From assembly GCF_029910535.1 (NCBI RefSeq), contig NZ_CP069362.1, positions 62,001 to 126,000 on the forward strand: DNA of 64,000 nucleotides, in the 5' to 3' direction. Of this stretch, positions 1 to 8,532 are shown piece after piece. This stretch comes from Marinitoga aeolica. Its GTDB lineage: Bacteria > Thermotogota > Thermotogae > Petrotogales > Petrotogaceae. Under the pieces are notes generated by a model. It saw only the letters and a list, made by a program, of their open reading frames with translations, did not search any database and had not been told where the DNA came from. Every line of letters starts with the position of its first letter. Position 1 is the first letter of the stretch. The position numbers were made by a program, and so were the translations under genes.

Positions 1-309
1 TTCTGCAACTGATAAGGAATTAGCGCCAGGAGTATTAATTACTTTTATATTCTTTTCCTTAGCAGCTTCTAAATCAACATTATCCAATCCCATTCCTGCT
101 CTGGCTATTAATTTTAAATTTTTACCATTTTCTATTATTTCACTTGTTACTTTTGTAGCACTTCTTACAACTAAAACATCGAAATCTTTAACTTTTTCTT
201 TTAATTCTTCTTTTTCAAAGTGTTCAATTGTTATTTTTGCTTCTGGTAATGCATCTTTTAATCTTTGTGTAGCTTCCTCAGCTAAAGGATCGTTAATATG
301 TATCCACAT
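1..309 (-). CDS. serA: D-3-phosphoglycerate dehydrogenase, N-terminal part (cut by window edge)
   Basis: The first 103 residues of a D-2-hydroxyacid dehydrogenase; the rest lies left of the window. Readable motifs are RSATKVT near residue 49 and a stretch near residue 70 containing RAGMGLDNVDL and INTPGANSLSVAE, which match the start of the NAD-binding half of phosphoglycerate dehydrogenases. The enzyme oxidises 3-phosphoglycerate as the first step of serine synthesis. The ATG has the ribosome site GAAGGTG and begins one base after the stop of the upstream aminotransferase, so the two are co-transcribed. Assignment to SerA rather than another hydroxyacid dehydrogenase rests on these motifs and on the aminotransferase neighbour. 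Confidence 0.85.
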   Translation of the reverse strand, partial: MWIHINDPLAEEATQRLKDALPEAKITIEHFEKEELKEKVKDFDVLVVRSATKVTSEIIENGKNLKLIARAGMGLDNVDLEAAKEKNIKVINTPGANSLSVAE

Positions 310-310
310 A

Positions 311-1459
311 TTAAACACCTTCTTTCATAAATACTTCTTGTGCAGCTTTGACACCTGAACCCAATTCAACATCAAAACCAAATTTCTTTAATGCCATTTC
401 TAAAGCACTAATTCCGACAATAACATCATATTTTGACATGTATCCTAAATGAGCAATTCTTATAATTTTTCCTTTTAAGTGTGCTTGACCACCAGCAAAG
501 GTTACCCCTTCTTCATCTCTTAGATATTTTAGTATTTTTCCACCATCAACGCCTTCAGGAACTTTTACTGAAGTTAAAACATTTCCAGGATTTTTTGCAA
601 ATAATTCAAGTCCCATAGCTTTAACAGCTGCCCTTGTTGCATCAGCCATTATTCTATGTCTTTCCCAAACATTTTCAATTCCTTCTTCTTCTATCATTTG
701 GACAGATTTTGCTAATTGATAAACTAAATTTACCGGTGGTGTATATGGTGAATCTGGATATTTTTTCTTATAAGCTTTCAAATCAAAGTAATAGTGATGA
801 TTTTTATTTTCTTCGATCACTTTCCATGCCTTTTCACTTACACTAATTAAAGCAATACCGGGAGGCATCATGAAACCTTTTTGGACACCTGTTACAACTA
901 TATCTAAATTCCATTCATCCATTTTCAAAGGTTGAGCTAGCATACCACTGATAGCATCTACGGCAATAATTGCATCTGTATCTTTTACTATTTCAGCTAT
1001 TTCTTTTATAGGATGTATTGTACCTGTTGATGTTTCACTTAATGTTGTAAATACAGCTTTAGTATCAGGATTTTTTTCTAATAATTCTTTAATTGTTTCT
1101 GGTTTTACGTAATCTCCCCATTCTAAATCCACAACAATAGGATCTATTCCATAAGCTTTACAAATTTCCATCCATCTTTCACCAAATTTACCAGCAACGA
1201 CTACGATAGCTTTATCTCCTGGATTTAAAGTATTAGCAACAGCTGTTTCCATTGCTCCTGTTCCTGATGAAGATAATATAAATACAGGATTTTTTGTCTG
1301 AAAAATATATTGTGCCCCTTCTAAAGCTATTTTTTGAATTTCTAAATATTGAGGAGTTCTGTGATGAATTGTATCTTTTGCACCTTCCAACAATAAATCA
1401 ATAGGCACAGGAGTTGGGCCTGGTGCCAACAAATAATTTTTTCTTATCATTTTTGCCAT
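311..1459 (-). CDS. class V aminotransferase (serine/alanine-glyoxylate or phosphoserine-type)
   Basis: A 382-residue PLP-dependent aminotransferase of the serine-pyruvate/alanine-glyoxylate family. The start [10 protein letters not shown], the phosphate-binding [11 protein letters not shown] near residue 63, AVDAISG near 167 and the PLP lysine in VTGVQKG (Lys194) are all visible. Length is normal for the family. It sits immediately upstream of serA, the arrangement expected if it carries out the transamination step of serine synthesis or serine/glyoxylate exchange; the substrate cannot be read from sequence. The ATG follows AGGAGGG at a six-base spacing. A TATAAT box with an extended TG lies about 40 bases upstream. 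Confidence 0.88.
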   Translation of the reverse strand: MAKMIRKNYLLAPGPTPVPIDLLLEGAKDTIHHRTPQYLEIQKIALEGAQYIFQTKNPVFILSSSGTGAMETAVANTLNPGDKAIVVVAGKFGERWMEICKAYGIDPIVVDLEWGDYVKPETIKELLEKNPDTKAVFTTLSETSTGTIHPIKEIAEIVKDTDAIIAVDAISGMLAQPLKMDEWNLDIVVTGVQKGFMMPPGIALISVSEKAWKVIEENKNHHYYFDLKAYKKKYPDSPYTPPVNLVYQLAKSVQMIEEEGIENVWERHRIMADATRAAVKAMGLELFAKNPGNVLTSVKVPEGVDGGKILKYLRDEEGVTFAGGQAHLKGKIIRIAHLGYMSKYDVIVGISALEMALKKFGFDVELGSGVKAAQEVFMKEGV

Positions 1460-1498
1460 ATATAACCCTCCTTTAAAATTTAGTATTTACCAATTTTG

Positions 1499-1507
1499 AT
1501 TATACCA
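1499..1507 (-). promoter_or_regulatory. extended -10 promoter of the aminotransferase-serA operon
   Basis: On the minus strand the sequence reads TGGTATAAT, an extended -10 element, about 40 bases before the aminotransferase ATG. The -35 region is only T-rich. Inferred from consensus. Confidence 0.5.
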
Positions 1508-1604
1508 TACTTATTATTTTTTAAAAACCCTCCATATAATTAAAAAAAAGCGGATTTTATAAGATAATGAAATTTTTTTCATTATATTCGTGTTTTTCTA
1601 ATTT

Positions 1605-1632
1605 TTGCAATTTATAATATAAATAGTATAAT
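1605..1632 (+). promoter_or_regulatory. promoter of the nicotinamidase gene
   Basis: TTGCAA (1605-1610) and TATAAT (1627-1632) are separated by 16 bases, 36 bases upstream of the probable GTG start. Fits a housekeeping sigma factor promoter. Confidence 0.5.
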
Positions 1633-1668
1633 TATATATAAATATAGAAACAAAAAGAGGTGAACTAT

Positions 1669-2259
1669 GTGGAAATTATAAAAAAACTAAAAAATATGGA
1701 GTTCAATTCAGAAAATACTGCTATATTATGTGTTGATTGTCAAAATGGTTTTACTTTACGTTGCCCAAATGAATTACCTGTCGAAGGGACTGATGAAAAA
1801 TGGATAAAATCTGTGAATGAATTTTTAAACGAAGCGAAAAAAAATAATTATTTAATAGTTGCAAGTAAAGATGATCATCCGAAAAATCATAAATCTTTTG
1901 AAATATGGCCACCACATTGTATAAAAAACACATTTGGAAATGAATTATTTATTAATACATATGATTTTGTAGTAAAAAAGGGGACTACTGAGAATACAGA
2001 TAGTTACTCCGCCTTTTATGAGGATTTTAAAACCAAAAAAGAAAATAGTTTAGAAAATATATTAAATGAATATAAAATAAAAAAATTAATTGTATTAGGA
2101 TTAGCCGGAGATGTATGCGTATTGGAAACTATAAAAACAGCCTTAGAAAGAGGTTTTGACATTGTAGTATTGAACGATTATATAAAAAGTGTAAACAAAA
2201 AAAATATAAATAAAATTTTAGAATCAGAAAATTTAAGCAACGAAGTAAAAATTATTTAA
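1669..2259 (+). CDS. pncA: nicotinamidase / isochorismatase-family hydrolase
   Basis: A cysteine hydrolase of about 196 residues. The catalytic triad of nicotinamidases is readable as Asp23 (CVDCQNGF), Lys104 (VKKG) and Cys150 (AGDVCV). Candidate metal ligands Asp68, His70 (DDH) and His83 (PPHC) also match PncA. The enzyme deamidates nicotinamide to nicotinate in NAD salvage. The start chosen is the GTG at 1669, because AAGAGGTG lies six bases before it; an in-frame GTG at 1660 overlaps that ribosome site and is unlikely. The gene stands alone with its own promoter. A related amidase is possible, but the metal-site residues favour nicotinamidase. Confidence 0.82.
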   Translation: MEIIKKLKNMEFNSENTAILCVDCQNGFTLRCPNELPVEGTDEKWIKSVNEFLNEAKKNNYLIVASKDDHPKNHKSFEIWPPHCIKNTFGNELFINTYDFVVKKGTTENTDSYSAFYEDFKTKKENSLENILNEYKIKKLIVLGLAGDVCVLETIKTALERGFDIVVLNDYIKSVNKKNINKILESENLSNEVKII

Positions 2260-2311
2260 TTTATTCTTATTTTTATTAAAAATATAATTTGAAATTTTAA
2301 AAAGATGAAAA

Positions 2312-2347
2312 ATACCACTTGACTTTTTTAAAGTTGAGTGGTATTAT
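2312..2347 (+). promoter_or_regulatory. promoter embedded in a 15-bp inverted repeat before the DUF2089 operon
   Basis: TTGACT (2319-2324) and TATTAT (2342-2347) are 17 bases apart, a near-consensus promoter. The same bases form an inverted repeat: arm 2312-2326 pairs with 2330-2344 with only two G-T wobbles and a three-base loop. This could be an operator for a dimeric regulator, perhaps the DUF2089 HTH protein encoded just downstream. Alternatively it is the transcription terminator of the preceding nicotinamidase gene; a short T-rich run follows the stem. Confidence 0.6.
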
Positions 2348-2385
2348 TTTAATGTATCGATAATATATAAAAGGTGGTGTTTTTT

Positions 2386-2757
2386 ATGAAAAAAAATAGA
2401 TTAACACGTTGCCCTGTATGCGGTGGTGAATTGATTATTTCAGAATTTAAATGTCCTGAATGTGACGTTACTATTAGAGGTAATTTCCATCTGGATGATT
2501 TTGCAAAGCTTTCTGATGAACAATTATATTTTTTAAAGATTTTTATAAAAAATAGAGGTAATCTTTCTGATGTTCAAAAAGAAATAGGTATTTCTTATCC
2601 TACAGCAAAGGCAAGATTGGAGGGGGTAGTCAGGGCTATGGGATTTATTGAGGAAAAAACTAGAATTGATACATTAAAAATTCTTGAAAAAATAGAAAAA
2701 GGGGAACTAACTCCAGAAGAAGCCAAGGAAATTTTAAGAGGAAAGAAGGGGGAATAA
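2386..2757 (+). CDS. DUF2089 zinc-ribbon/HTH protein, probable regulator
   Basis: A 123-residue protein with an N-terminal zinc ribbon (Cys9, Cys12 in CPVCGG; Cys23, Cys26 in CPECDV). A helix-turn-helix region around residues 60-85 (VQKEIGISYPTAKARLEGVV) follows, then an acidic C-terminal helix. This is the DUF2089 layout. Members commonly precede DUF4097 genes, which is the case here, so a regulatory role for this operon is a reasonable inference. The ATG follows AAGGTGG at eight bases; an in-frame GTG at 2374 lies inside that ribosome site. The stop overlaps the next start (TAATG). Confidence 0.75.
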   Translation: MKKNRLTRCPVCGGELIISEFKCPECDVTIRGNFHLDDFAKLSDEQLYFLKIFIKNRGNLSDVQKEIGISYPTAKARLEGVVRAMGFIEEKTRIDTLKILEKIEKGELTPEEAKEILRGKKGE

Positions 2758-3662
2758 TGAACGGGATTTTGAAACCTGAAAAAAGTGTCAAAGAGATAAT
2801 TTTAAACTTCGTAGATGTGGATATAGATATTGAGTATGGTAATGAAAATATTTTTGAATATGAAGATTTTCCTGAAAATATTGAAATAGAAAACTATGTA
2901 GAAAACGAAAAATGGTATTTAAATGTTAAACCAAAATCTGATTCGTTTATATCAAAAATGTTTGGTTTTTCATTTAACTTCAGTTCTGGTGGATATGTAA
3001 AATTAAAAATTAACTCAGATATTTTAAATATTTCAATTAACAATGTAAATGGCGATGTATCTTTAAATAAAGTTTCACTTAATAATTTTTATGTCAAAAG
3101 CATTTCAGGAGATACTGGTATATATAATTCAAAAATAAAATTCCTTGAATTTTACACCACAAGTGGTGATTTAGAAACAACCAATTCTCCAATTTATTCT
3201 TTAAATATTAAAACAATTTCTGGAGATTGTGAATTAGATTATCTAACAGAAAACTTTAAAGAAGCTAAAATAAAAACCGTTTCGGGAGATATTGATTTAT
3301 ATATCGCTGGAAAAGAGGAAGTATTTATAAATAAAAACACCGCGCCCTCTGGTGATGTACATACAAATCTTTCTTTAAAATTCGAGCATTCAACAGATAG
3401 ATTTATTAATTTCAAAAGTGTGAGTGGTGATTTAACTATTAAAGAAAAAAAGAAAACACAAAATAATGATGTTGTGTTTGAAGAAAATAAAAAAACAAAA
3501 ATCAACAACTTATTAACTCCAGAAGAACAAAAAATATTAGAATTATATAACGCTGGAAAAATAAATAGAGAATTTGCGATTGAATTATTGGAAAATGTTG
3601 GATATACTCAAAGCGATGCTGAATCTTTTTTAAATGACTATATTGGCGGGGATAATAAATGA
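2757..3662 (+). CDS. DUF4097 beta-repeat protein with C-terminal helical tail
   Basis: A 301-residue protein without a signal peptide. Residues of about 95-225 contain at least five SGD-type turns (ISGDTG, TSGDLE, ISGDCE, VSGDID, VSGDLT), the mark of the DUF4097 right-handed beta repeat. The C-terminal 45 residues (LTPEEQKILELYNAGKINRE onward) form an SHOCT-like helical tail. DUF4097 proteins have no agreed biochemical function; several are tied to envelope stress operons. It is translationally coupled to both neighbours (TAATG upstream, ATGA downstream). Function unknown; the family call is firm. Confidence 0.75.
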   Translation: MNGILKPEKSVKEIILNFVDVDIDIEYGNENIFEYEDFPENIEIENYVENEKWYLNVKPKSDSFISKMFGFSFNFSSGGYVKLKINSDILNISINNVNGDVSLNKVSLNNFYVKSISGDTGIYNSKIKFLEFYTTSGDLETTNSPIYSLNIKTISGDCELDYLTENFKEAKIKTVSGDIDLYIAGKEEVFINKNTAPSGDVHTNLSLKFEHSTDRFINFKSVSGDLTIKEKKKTQNNDVVFEENKKTKINNLLTPEEQKILELYNAGKINREFAIELLENVGYTQSDAESFLNDYIGGDNK

Positions 3663-6265
3663 AAAAACTGCTTATATCAATTATTGTAATAATAAATTTA
3701 ATTTCATTTGCTGCTAATTATGATTTAAACATTAGACTAATTGAAAAAGAAAAAGCTATTTTAGGTTATTTAACTGTTACTTTAGAAAATAATGAAGAAC
3801 CATATTTTGCTTTATTTCCTAATTTAGATAGTCATGATAATCCTTATTTAAACTCTTTATTCGAATCAAAAGAAAAAAGTAGAATCGATATTATTAAAGT
3901 AACTGATGAAAATAACAATCTTTTAGATTTTTCTTATGAAAATTATCCTTCAAAAAAGTTTAGAAATTATCAAAGAAAAAATGGAATACTAAAAGTAAAC
4001 ACTAATAAAAAAATATTAAAAATTACATTTAAAACATATTTTTCAAAAAAAGCCAACGCTGATAATGTTACTTTTGATGATATCTATATTTGGCGATTTG
4101 GATGGTACCCTATAGTAATAAATAAAAATAGTGATTATTTACTTCCACATCATACCGTATCTGTAAAGATTGAAAACAACGATAATTTTATACCTATATT
4201 GTCAGGCAAAAAAATAAATGGAAAATACTATTCTGAAGGAAAATATGTTTCTATGCCTATAGTTTTTATAAAAAAGGAGTCATTCAATAAGTTATCGCTA
4301 AATTCAAAGGATTATATTATAAATATATGGTATAGAAAAGGTCAGGAACAAAGAGCAGCAGTTATGGCAACACATGTTATTAAAGCTTTAGAACTACATA
4401 CAAAAGATTTTGGGAAATTGAAATATTCAACTATTAATGTTGTGCAAGATCCATATCCGGGAATGTATGGTATGGCAGCTGATGGAATGTTTTTATTAGG
4501 AGATGGATTCTTTACAACTGCGGATTTAGTTTTACCTGGATTATTAGAACCATTAACTTTTTATGTGGTTTCACACGAATTAGCTCATATGTGGTTTGGA
4601 ATTGGAGTGGGTGTCGATTTTGCAGATAATAATTTTATGAGCGAATCTTTAGCAGATTATTCTGCACATATATCAATGTATGAAAAGTATGGTGATGATA
4701 GATTATACAATATTTATTTACCAGATATTTTAACCGATAGTTTTTCAGAAACTCTCGTTAAAAATTTTTCAGTTCTTGATCAAAAAGGCATATTCAATTT
4801 AGGTTATTACAAGATAGAAAATGCTGTTACTGATGATATTGATAAAATTCCAGTTAACTTTGCATCCTATATTTATTATAATAAAGGTAAAAGAGCTTTA
4901 TTTTCATTGGGGGACTATTTAGGAAGAAGAAAACTAACTAATATACTTGCAGAATATTATGAAAAATATAATGAGAAAAGCCCTACAGAGAATGATTTTT
5001 TAACTTTTTTATCAAAATATGTAGATAAAGATATTTTATATGATTTATTTATTAATAAGAAAAATTTTGATGCATCTATTAAACATAAAGATAACAAAAT
5101 TATAATTGATCTTGATGATATGAAAATTCCTACAAAAATAAGGGTTTTAACCAAAGAGGGGACAAAAGAATATGTGACAGTCAAAAATATAGAATATAAC
5201 GTTAAAGATATATTAGCTATTGATATAGATCCAGATATGCATACATTTGATGTTGAAAGACATAATAATCATTATCCACCTTTAATAAAGTCAAATTTAT
5301 TATTAAATGATGATATTTCAAAATTTGATGCTTATGAGATAAATTTCAAAACAAGCTTTAATACTGTAAATAATTTTTATCAAAACTCTTCTTTTGTGTC
5401 ATTTGAAAAATTCCCTTATTATAATTTTGACTTAGGATATTATTCTTTATATTCTGATACATTTTCAGTGTTGGATTTAGGAATAAATTCAAATATAAAT
5501 CTCAAACCAAATCCATGGTTTAGTCTAAATTTAAATTATTTAAAAAGTTTATATAATTCATATCAAAATTTATCCGGTCAATTATCTATATCAATACCAA
5601 CTCAATTAGATATTGGAAGTTCATCAAAAGCTATTGCTTATTCAACAACTTTTCTCTTAAATGGCGAATTTATTGATTTAAAAAATTATCTGATAAATCC
5701 AACCTTAATCTATGAAAATCTTTATAACCTGGGCATATATCTTTCTGGTAGTTATTATCTTATCAATAATAACGAAAATTATGTCAATGCTTATACTTTA
5801 AATACAGCTTATTTTTTTGATAATTATTTACCATTTTTAAATTCATTTAGTTTAGAATTAAAATATGCAGATAGTTCAGTATTTAATCCGTTATATGATA
5901 AAATTTCTTTACTTGAAGAACCAGACGCACTACTTTCACAATTTAATCTTGTTAAAGAAGTGTATGGTATTAACCTTGATTTATTTAATTTTTCAGATGA
6001 ATCAGATAAAAGAATTAATGTATTTAATCTATTCTCTATTGGAGACATTGATTATACTCTAAATGGCATTTACAAATTAATAGATTATGATAATTTATTT
6101 GGACTAACTTTTGATATATCACCAGAAATCTATTTTATAACTGATGAGAATATACCTATTGATTTGGAATTCGGAACATATTATTTACCATCAAAAAATT
6201 TGTATTCAATTACATTTTCATTCTCAACAACACTTGATACAACTATTAGAAATATTATTAAATAA
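3659..6265 (+). CDS. exported M1-like (gluzincin) metallopeptidase with C-terminal beta-rich domain
   Basis: An 868-residue protein with a signal peptide (residues 1 to about 19). The zinc site is complete: HELAHMWFG gives His306, Glu307 and His310, and Glu329 in MSESLADY is the third ligand, spaced HExxH-18-E as in M1 aminopeptidases. Residues of about 560-868 are rich in alternating aromatic/polar strands ending in a hydrophobic strand. That resembles an outer-membrane beta-barrel rather than the usual ERAP1-like C-terminus (inference). The start overlaps the DUF4097 stop (ATGA), so all three genes form one operon. A barrel-tethered peptidase at the outer surface is the simplest reading; substrate unknown. 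Confidence 0.75.
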   Translation: MKKLLISIIVIINLISFAANYDLNIRLIEKEKAILGYLTVTLENNEEPYFALFPNLDSHDNPYLNSLFESKEKSRIDIIKVTDENNNLLDFSYENYPSKKFRNYQRKNGILKVNTNKKILKITFKTYFSKKANADNVTFDDIYIWRFGWYPIVINKNSDYLLPHHTVSVKIENNDNFIPILSGKKINGKYYSEGKYVSMPIVFIKKESFNKLSLNSKDYIINIWYRKGQEQRAAVMATHVIKALELHTKDFGKLKYSTINVVQDPYPGMYGMAADGMFLLGDGFFTTADLVLPGLLEPLTFYVVSHELAHMWFGIGVGVDFADNNFMSESLADYSAHISMYEKYGDDRLYNIYLPDILTDSFSETLVKNFSVLDQKGIFNLGYYKIENAVTDDIDKIPVNFASYIYYNKGKRALFSLGDYLGRRKLTNILAEYYEKYNEKSPTENDFLTFLSKYVDKDILYDLFINKKNFDASIKHKDNKIIIDLDDMKIPTKIRVLTKEGTKEYVTVKNIEYNVKDILAIDIDPDMHTFDVERHNNHYPPLIKSNLLLNDDISKFDAYEINFKTSFNTVNNFYQNSSFVSFEKFPYYNFDLGYYSLYSDTFSVLDLGINSNINLKPNPWFSLNLNYLKSLYNSYQNLSGQLSISIPTQLDIGSSSKAIAYSTTFLLNGEFIDLKNYLINPTLIYENLYNLGIYLSGSYYLINNNENYVNAYTLNTAYFFDNYLPFLNSFSLELKYADSSVFNPLYDKISLLEEPDALLSQFNLVKEVYGINLDLFNFSDESDKRINVFNLFSIGDIDYTLNGIYKLIDYDNLFGLTFDISPEIYFITDENIPIDLEFGTYYLPSKNLYSITFSFSTTLDTTIRNIIK

Positions 6266-6294
6266 CAAATGCCAGCTTTTTGCTGGCATTTGTT
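6264..6294. terminator. bidirectional terminator between the peptidase and wecB
   Basis: A perfect 13-bp stem (AACAAATGCCAGC, loop TTTTT, then its complement) contains the stop codons of both convergent genes and ends in T-rich sequence in both directions. Confidence 0.9.
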
Positions 6295-7414
6295 ATATTT
6301 TAAATTCTTCAACTTTTTGTTTAAGAAGAATTTTTGCTATTCTCATTGATGCTTTTCCATCACCAAAAGGGTTTTTAGCTTTTGACATTTTTGAATAAAA
6401 TTCATTATCGAAGGTCAATTTATTCATATATTCTAAAACCACTTCTTTATTCGTCCCTATTAATTTTGCTGTACCTGCTTCGATAGCTTCAGGTCTTTCT
6501 GTAGTTTTTCTTAATACCAATGTAGGTTTTCCCAAAGCAGGAGCTTCTTCTTGAATTCCACCTGAATCTGTCATTATAAAATATGAACCTGACATTAATG
6601 CTGTAAATTCAAGATATTCCACTGGATCTATTAATATTGCATTCTCTAATTTTTCTAATTCTGGAAACACAATTTCTCTTACAGCTGGATTTAAATGTAC
6701 CGGAAATACAAGATAAATATCTTTATTTTCTAATAAAAATTCTTTCACTGCATGCATTACACTCTTCATTGGTTCTCCCCAATTTTCTCTCCTATGCATT
6801 GTCATTAATATATATTTTTTATCTTTTAATCCATATTTTTCCAATATTTTTTCTATTTTATCTTTATTTTTTTCTATAACCCATAACAATGCATCTATCA
6901 CAGTATTTCCAGTAATATAAATTCTATCTTCAGAAATACCTTCTTTTAGTAGATTATTTTTGGATATTTGTGTTGGAGGGAAGTGTATAGAACTTATAAC
7001 AGTTGTTAATCTTCTATTCATTTCTTCAGGAAATGGATTATATATGTTATCTGTTCTCAAACCCGCTTCAACATGTCCAACAGGAATTTTATAATAAAAT
7101 GATATTAAGGCCCCTACAAATGTGGATGTTGTATCGCCTTGCACTAATATATAATCAAAGTTCTCTTCTCTCATTATTTTATCCAATTTATCAATTAAAT
7201 TTTTTGTTAATTCTGGTAATGTTTGCCTATGTGTCATGACATTTAAATCAAAATCTGGTTTTATATCGAAAAGTTCTAATACCTGATCTAACATTTCTCT
7301 GTGCTGTGCTGTTGCTATTACTTTTGCTTCTATTCCATATTCTTTTAATGTGTGATAAACTGGTGCCATCTTTATTGCTTCTGGCCTTGTACCAAATATT
7401 AATCCAACTTTCAT
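6293..7414 (-). CDS. wecB: UDP-N-acetylglucosamine 2-epimerase (non-hydrolysing)
   Basis: A 373-residue enzyme that interconverts UDP-GlcNAc and UDP-ManNAc in the cytoplasm for surface glycan synthesis. Diagnostic stretches are FGTRPEAIKMAP at the N-terminus, VQGDTTS near residue 91, GHVEAGLRT near 115 and TDSGGIQEEAP near 282. Length is typical. ATG follows AGGAGG; the ribosome site lies inside the last codons of the upstream ERCC4-type nuclease gene, so the two are coupled. Neighbouring Wzi-like genes support an envelope polysaccharide role. Confidence 0.92.
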   Translation of the reverse strand: MKVGLIFGTRPEAIKMAPVYHTLKEYGIEAKVIATAQHREMLDQVLELFDIKPDFDLNVMTHRQTLPELTKNLIDKLDKIMREENFDYILVQGDTTSTFVGALISFYYKIPVGHVEAGLRTDNIYNPFPEEMNRRLTTVISSIHFPPTQISKNNLLKEGISEDRIYITGNTVIDALLWVIEKNKDKIEKILEKYGLKDKKYILMTMHRRENWGEPMKSVMHAVKEFLLENKDIYLVFPVHLNPAVREIVFPELEKLENAILIDPVEYLEFTALMSGSYFIMTDSGGIQEEAPALGKPTLVLRKTTERPEAIEAGTAKLIGTNKEVVLEYMNKLTFDNEFYSKMSKAKNPFGDGKASMRIAKILLKQKVEEFKI

Positions 7415-7415
7415 A

Positions 7416-8492
7416 CTATTCCTCCTTTATTCTTTTCCAAAAACTTTTATTACCTTTTTTTATTAGGGTTATTATTTTTTCATCCCTCAAATAATTTAAT
7501 ATTTTTCTCATTTTAGATTCTGATATATGTGGAAATTTTTCTTTTAATTGAGCAAATTTAAATCCATCAGGAAAATCATTATCTATAGCTTTTTTTATTT
7601 GAAGATATATATCATTCCCTTTTTTTGAAGTTTTATATTCCTCTATAATTTCCGCAATTTTAAAATGTGGTGTATCTTCTTTATGCGATTTTATAGCTTC
7701 AAAATATCTATAAGTCCATTGATTAGCAAGTTTTCTGTTCCCAGCAAACACTATTGTAAGTTCAGAATGATAGGCGAACAATTCTGCTATAGCTTTTTCA
7801 AAAAATGAAGGAGTATAATATTTTCCTATTTTATCTATATTTAGGAAATCTGAATAATTTGCTTCAATTACAAGCGCAGGATTTTTAAATCCTTTTAGAT
7901 TTACTAAATGTTGATGAAAGAATGCCATTTGAGAAAATTCTTTCAATAAATTTTCAAATGTTTTTCTTTCAACAATAGAAATTATCTCATCATTATCTAT
8001 TAAAGCATAATCTCCAACTGGTAATTTTCTTTTTGAAATAATTGATTCTGGAAATCTCCATGGATATTTTTCATTTGAATCAATAACTATACTTAATGTT
8101 TTATGATAATATGTAGTTAATTTTACTCTTGGTTTGTTTTGTTTTAGCCCCTGTTCGGTTCTCCAAAATATTTGTTCATATTCACCAGGTTTGGTTTTAT
8201 ACTTCTTTTTTAAAAATAAAAAATCACATCTTTTCCTTATTTCTCTATCGAGAATTATTACTAACCTTTTCCCCAATCTTTCCATATACAAAATAGGAAC
8301 TTTTTCTATTATTTTTGTAGGCTCTGGTATGATATTCTCTTTTTCTCTAATACAAAAAATGTGACCTTTTTGGCCAGGCCATTTTTCTTGTACTCTCAAA
8401 GACAACAGTACTTTTTCTCCTTGAATAATTGTTAATTTATAGGGGAATTTTTTATTTTCTAATTTTTCAAGTATAAAAAATGTATTTCTCAT
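7416..8492 (-). CDS. ERCC4 (XPF-type) nuclease domain protein with C-terminal winged helix
   Basis: A 358-residue protein. Residues of about 135-265 carry an ERCC4 nuclease core: VIDSNE (Asp138, Glu141), LPVGDY (Asp161) and VERK (Glu175-Arg176-Lys177), followed by FSQMAFFHQHLVNLK. This matches the GDxn-ERKx3D active site of XPF/Mus81-type nucleases. The first 130 residues are unassigned and basic. Residues of about 310-355 look like a winged helix (FAQLKEKFPHISESKMRKIL). ERCC4 nucleases are mainly archaeal/eukaryotic, and bacterial forms are little studied. A role in cleaving branched DNA is an inference. ATG has AGGTGAT upstream. Confidence 0.78.
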   Translation of the reverse strand: MRNTFFILEKLENKKFPYKLTIIQGEKVLLSLRVQEKWPGQKGHIFCIREKENIIPEPTKIIEKVPILYMERLGKRLVIILDREIRKRCDFLFLKKKYKTKPGEYEQIFWRTEQGLKQNKPRVKLTTYYHKTLSIVIDSNEKYPWRFPESIISKRKLPVGDYALIDNDEIISIVERKTFENLLKEFSQMAFFHQHLVNLKGFKNPALVIEANYSDFLNIDKIGKYYTPSFFEKAIAELFAYHSELTIVFAGNRKLANQWTYRYFEAIKSHKEDTPHFKIAEIIEEYKTSKKGNDIYLQIKKAIDNDFPDGFKFAQLKEKFPHISESKMRKILNYLRDEKIITLIKKGNKSFWKRIKEE

Positions 8493-8532
8493 TTTATCAC
8501 CTAATATTTGTTTTCAAGAATAAAATCCTATA

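Noticed and set aside
6144-6398. Plus-strand open frame spanning the peptidase end and the terminator
   Set aside because: Out of frame with the peptidase and running through a perfect bidirectional terminator into antisense of wecB; no ribosome site.
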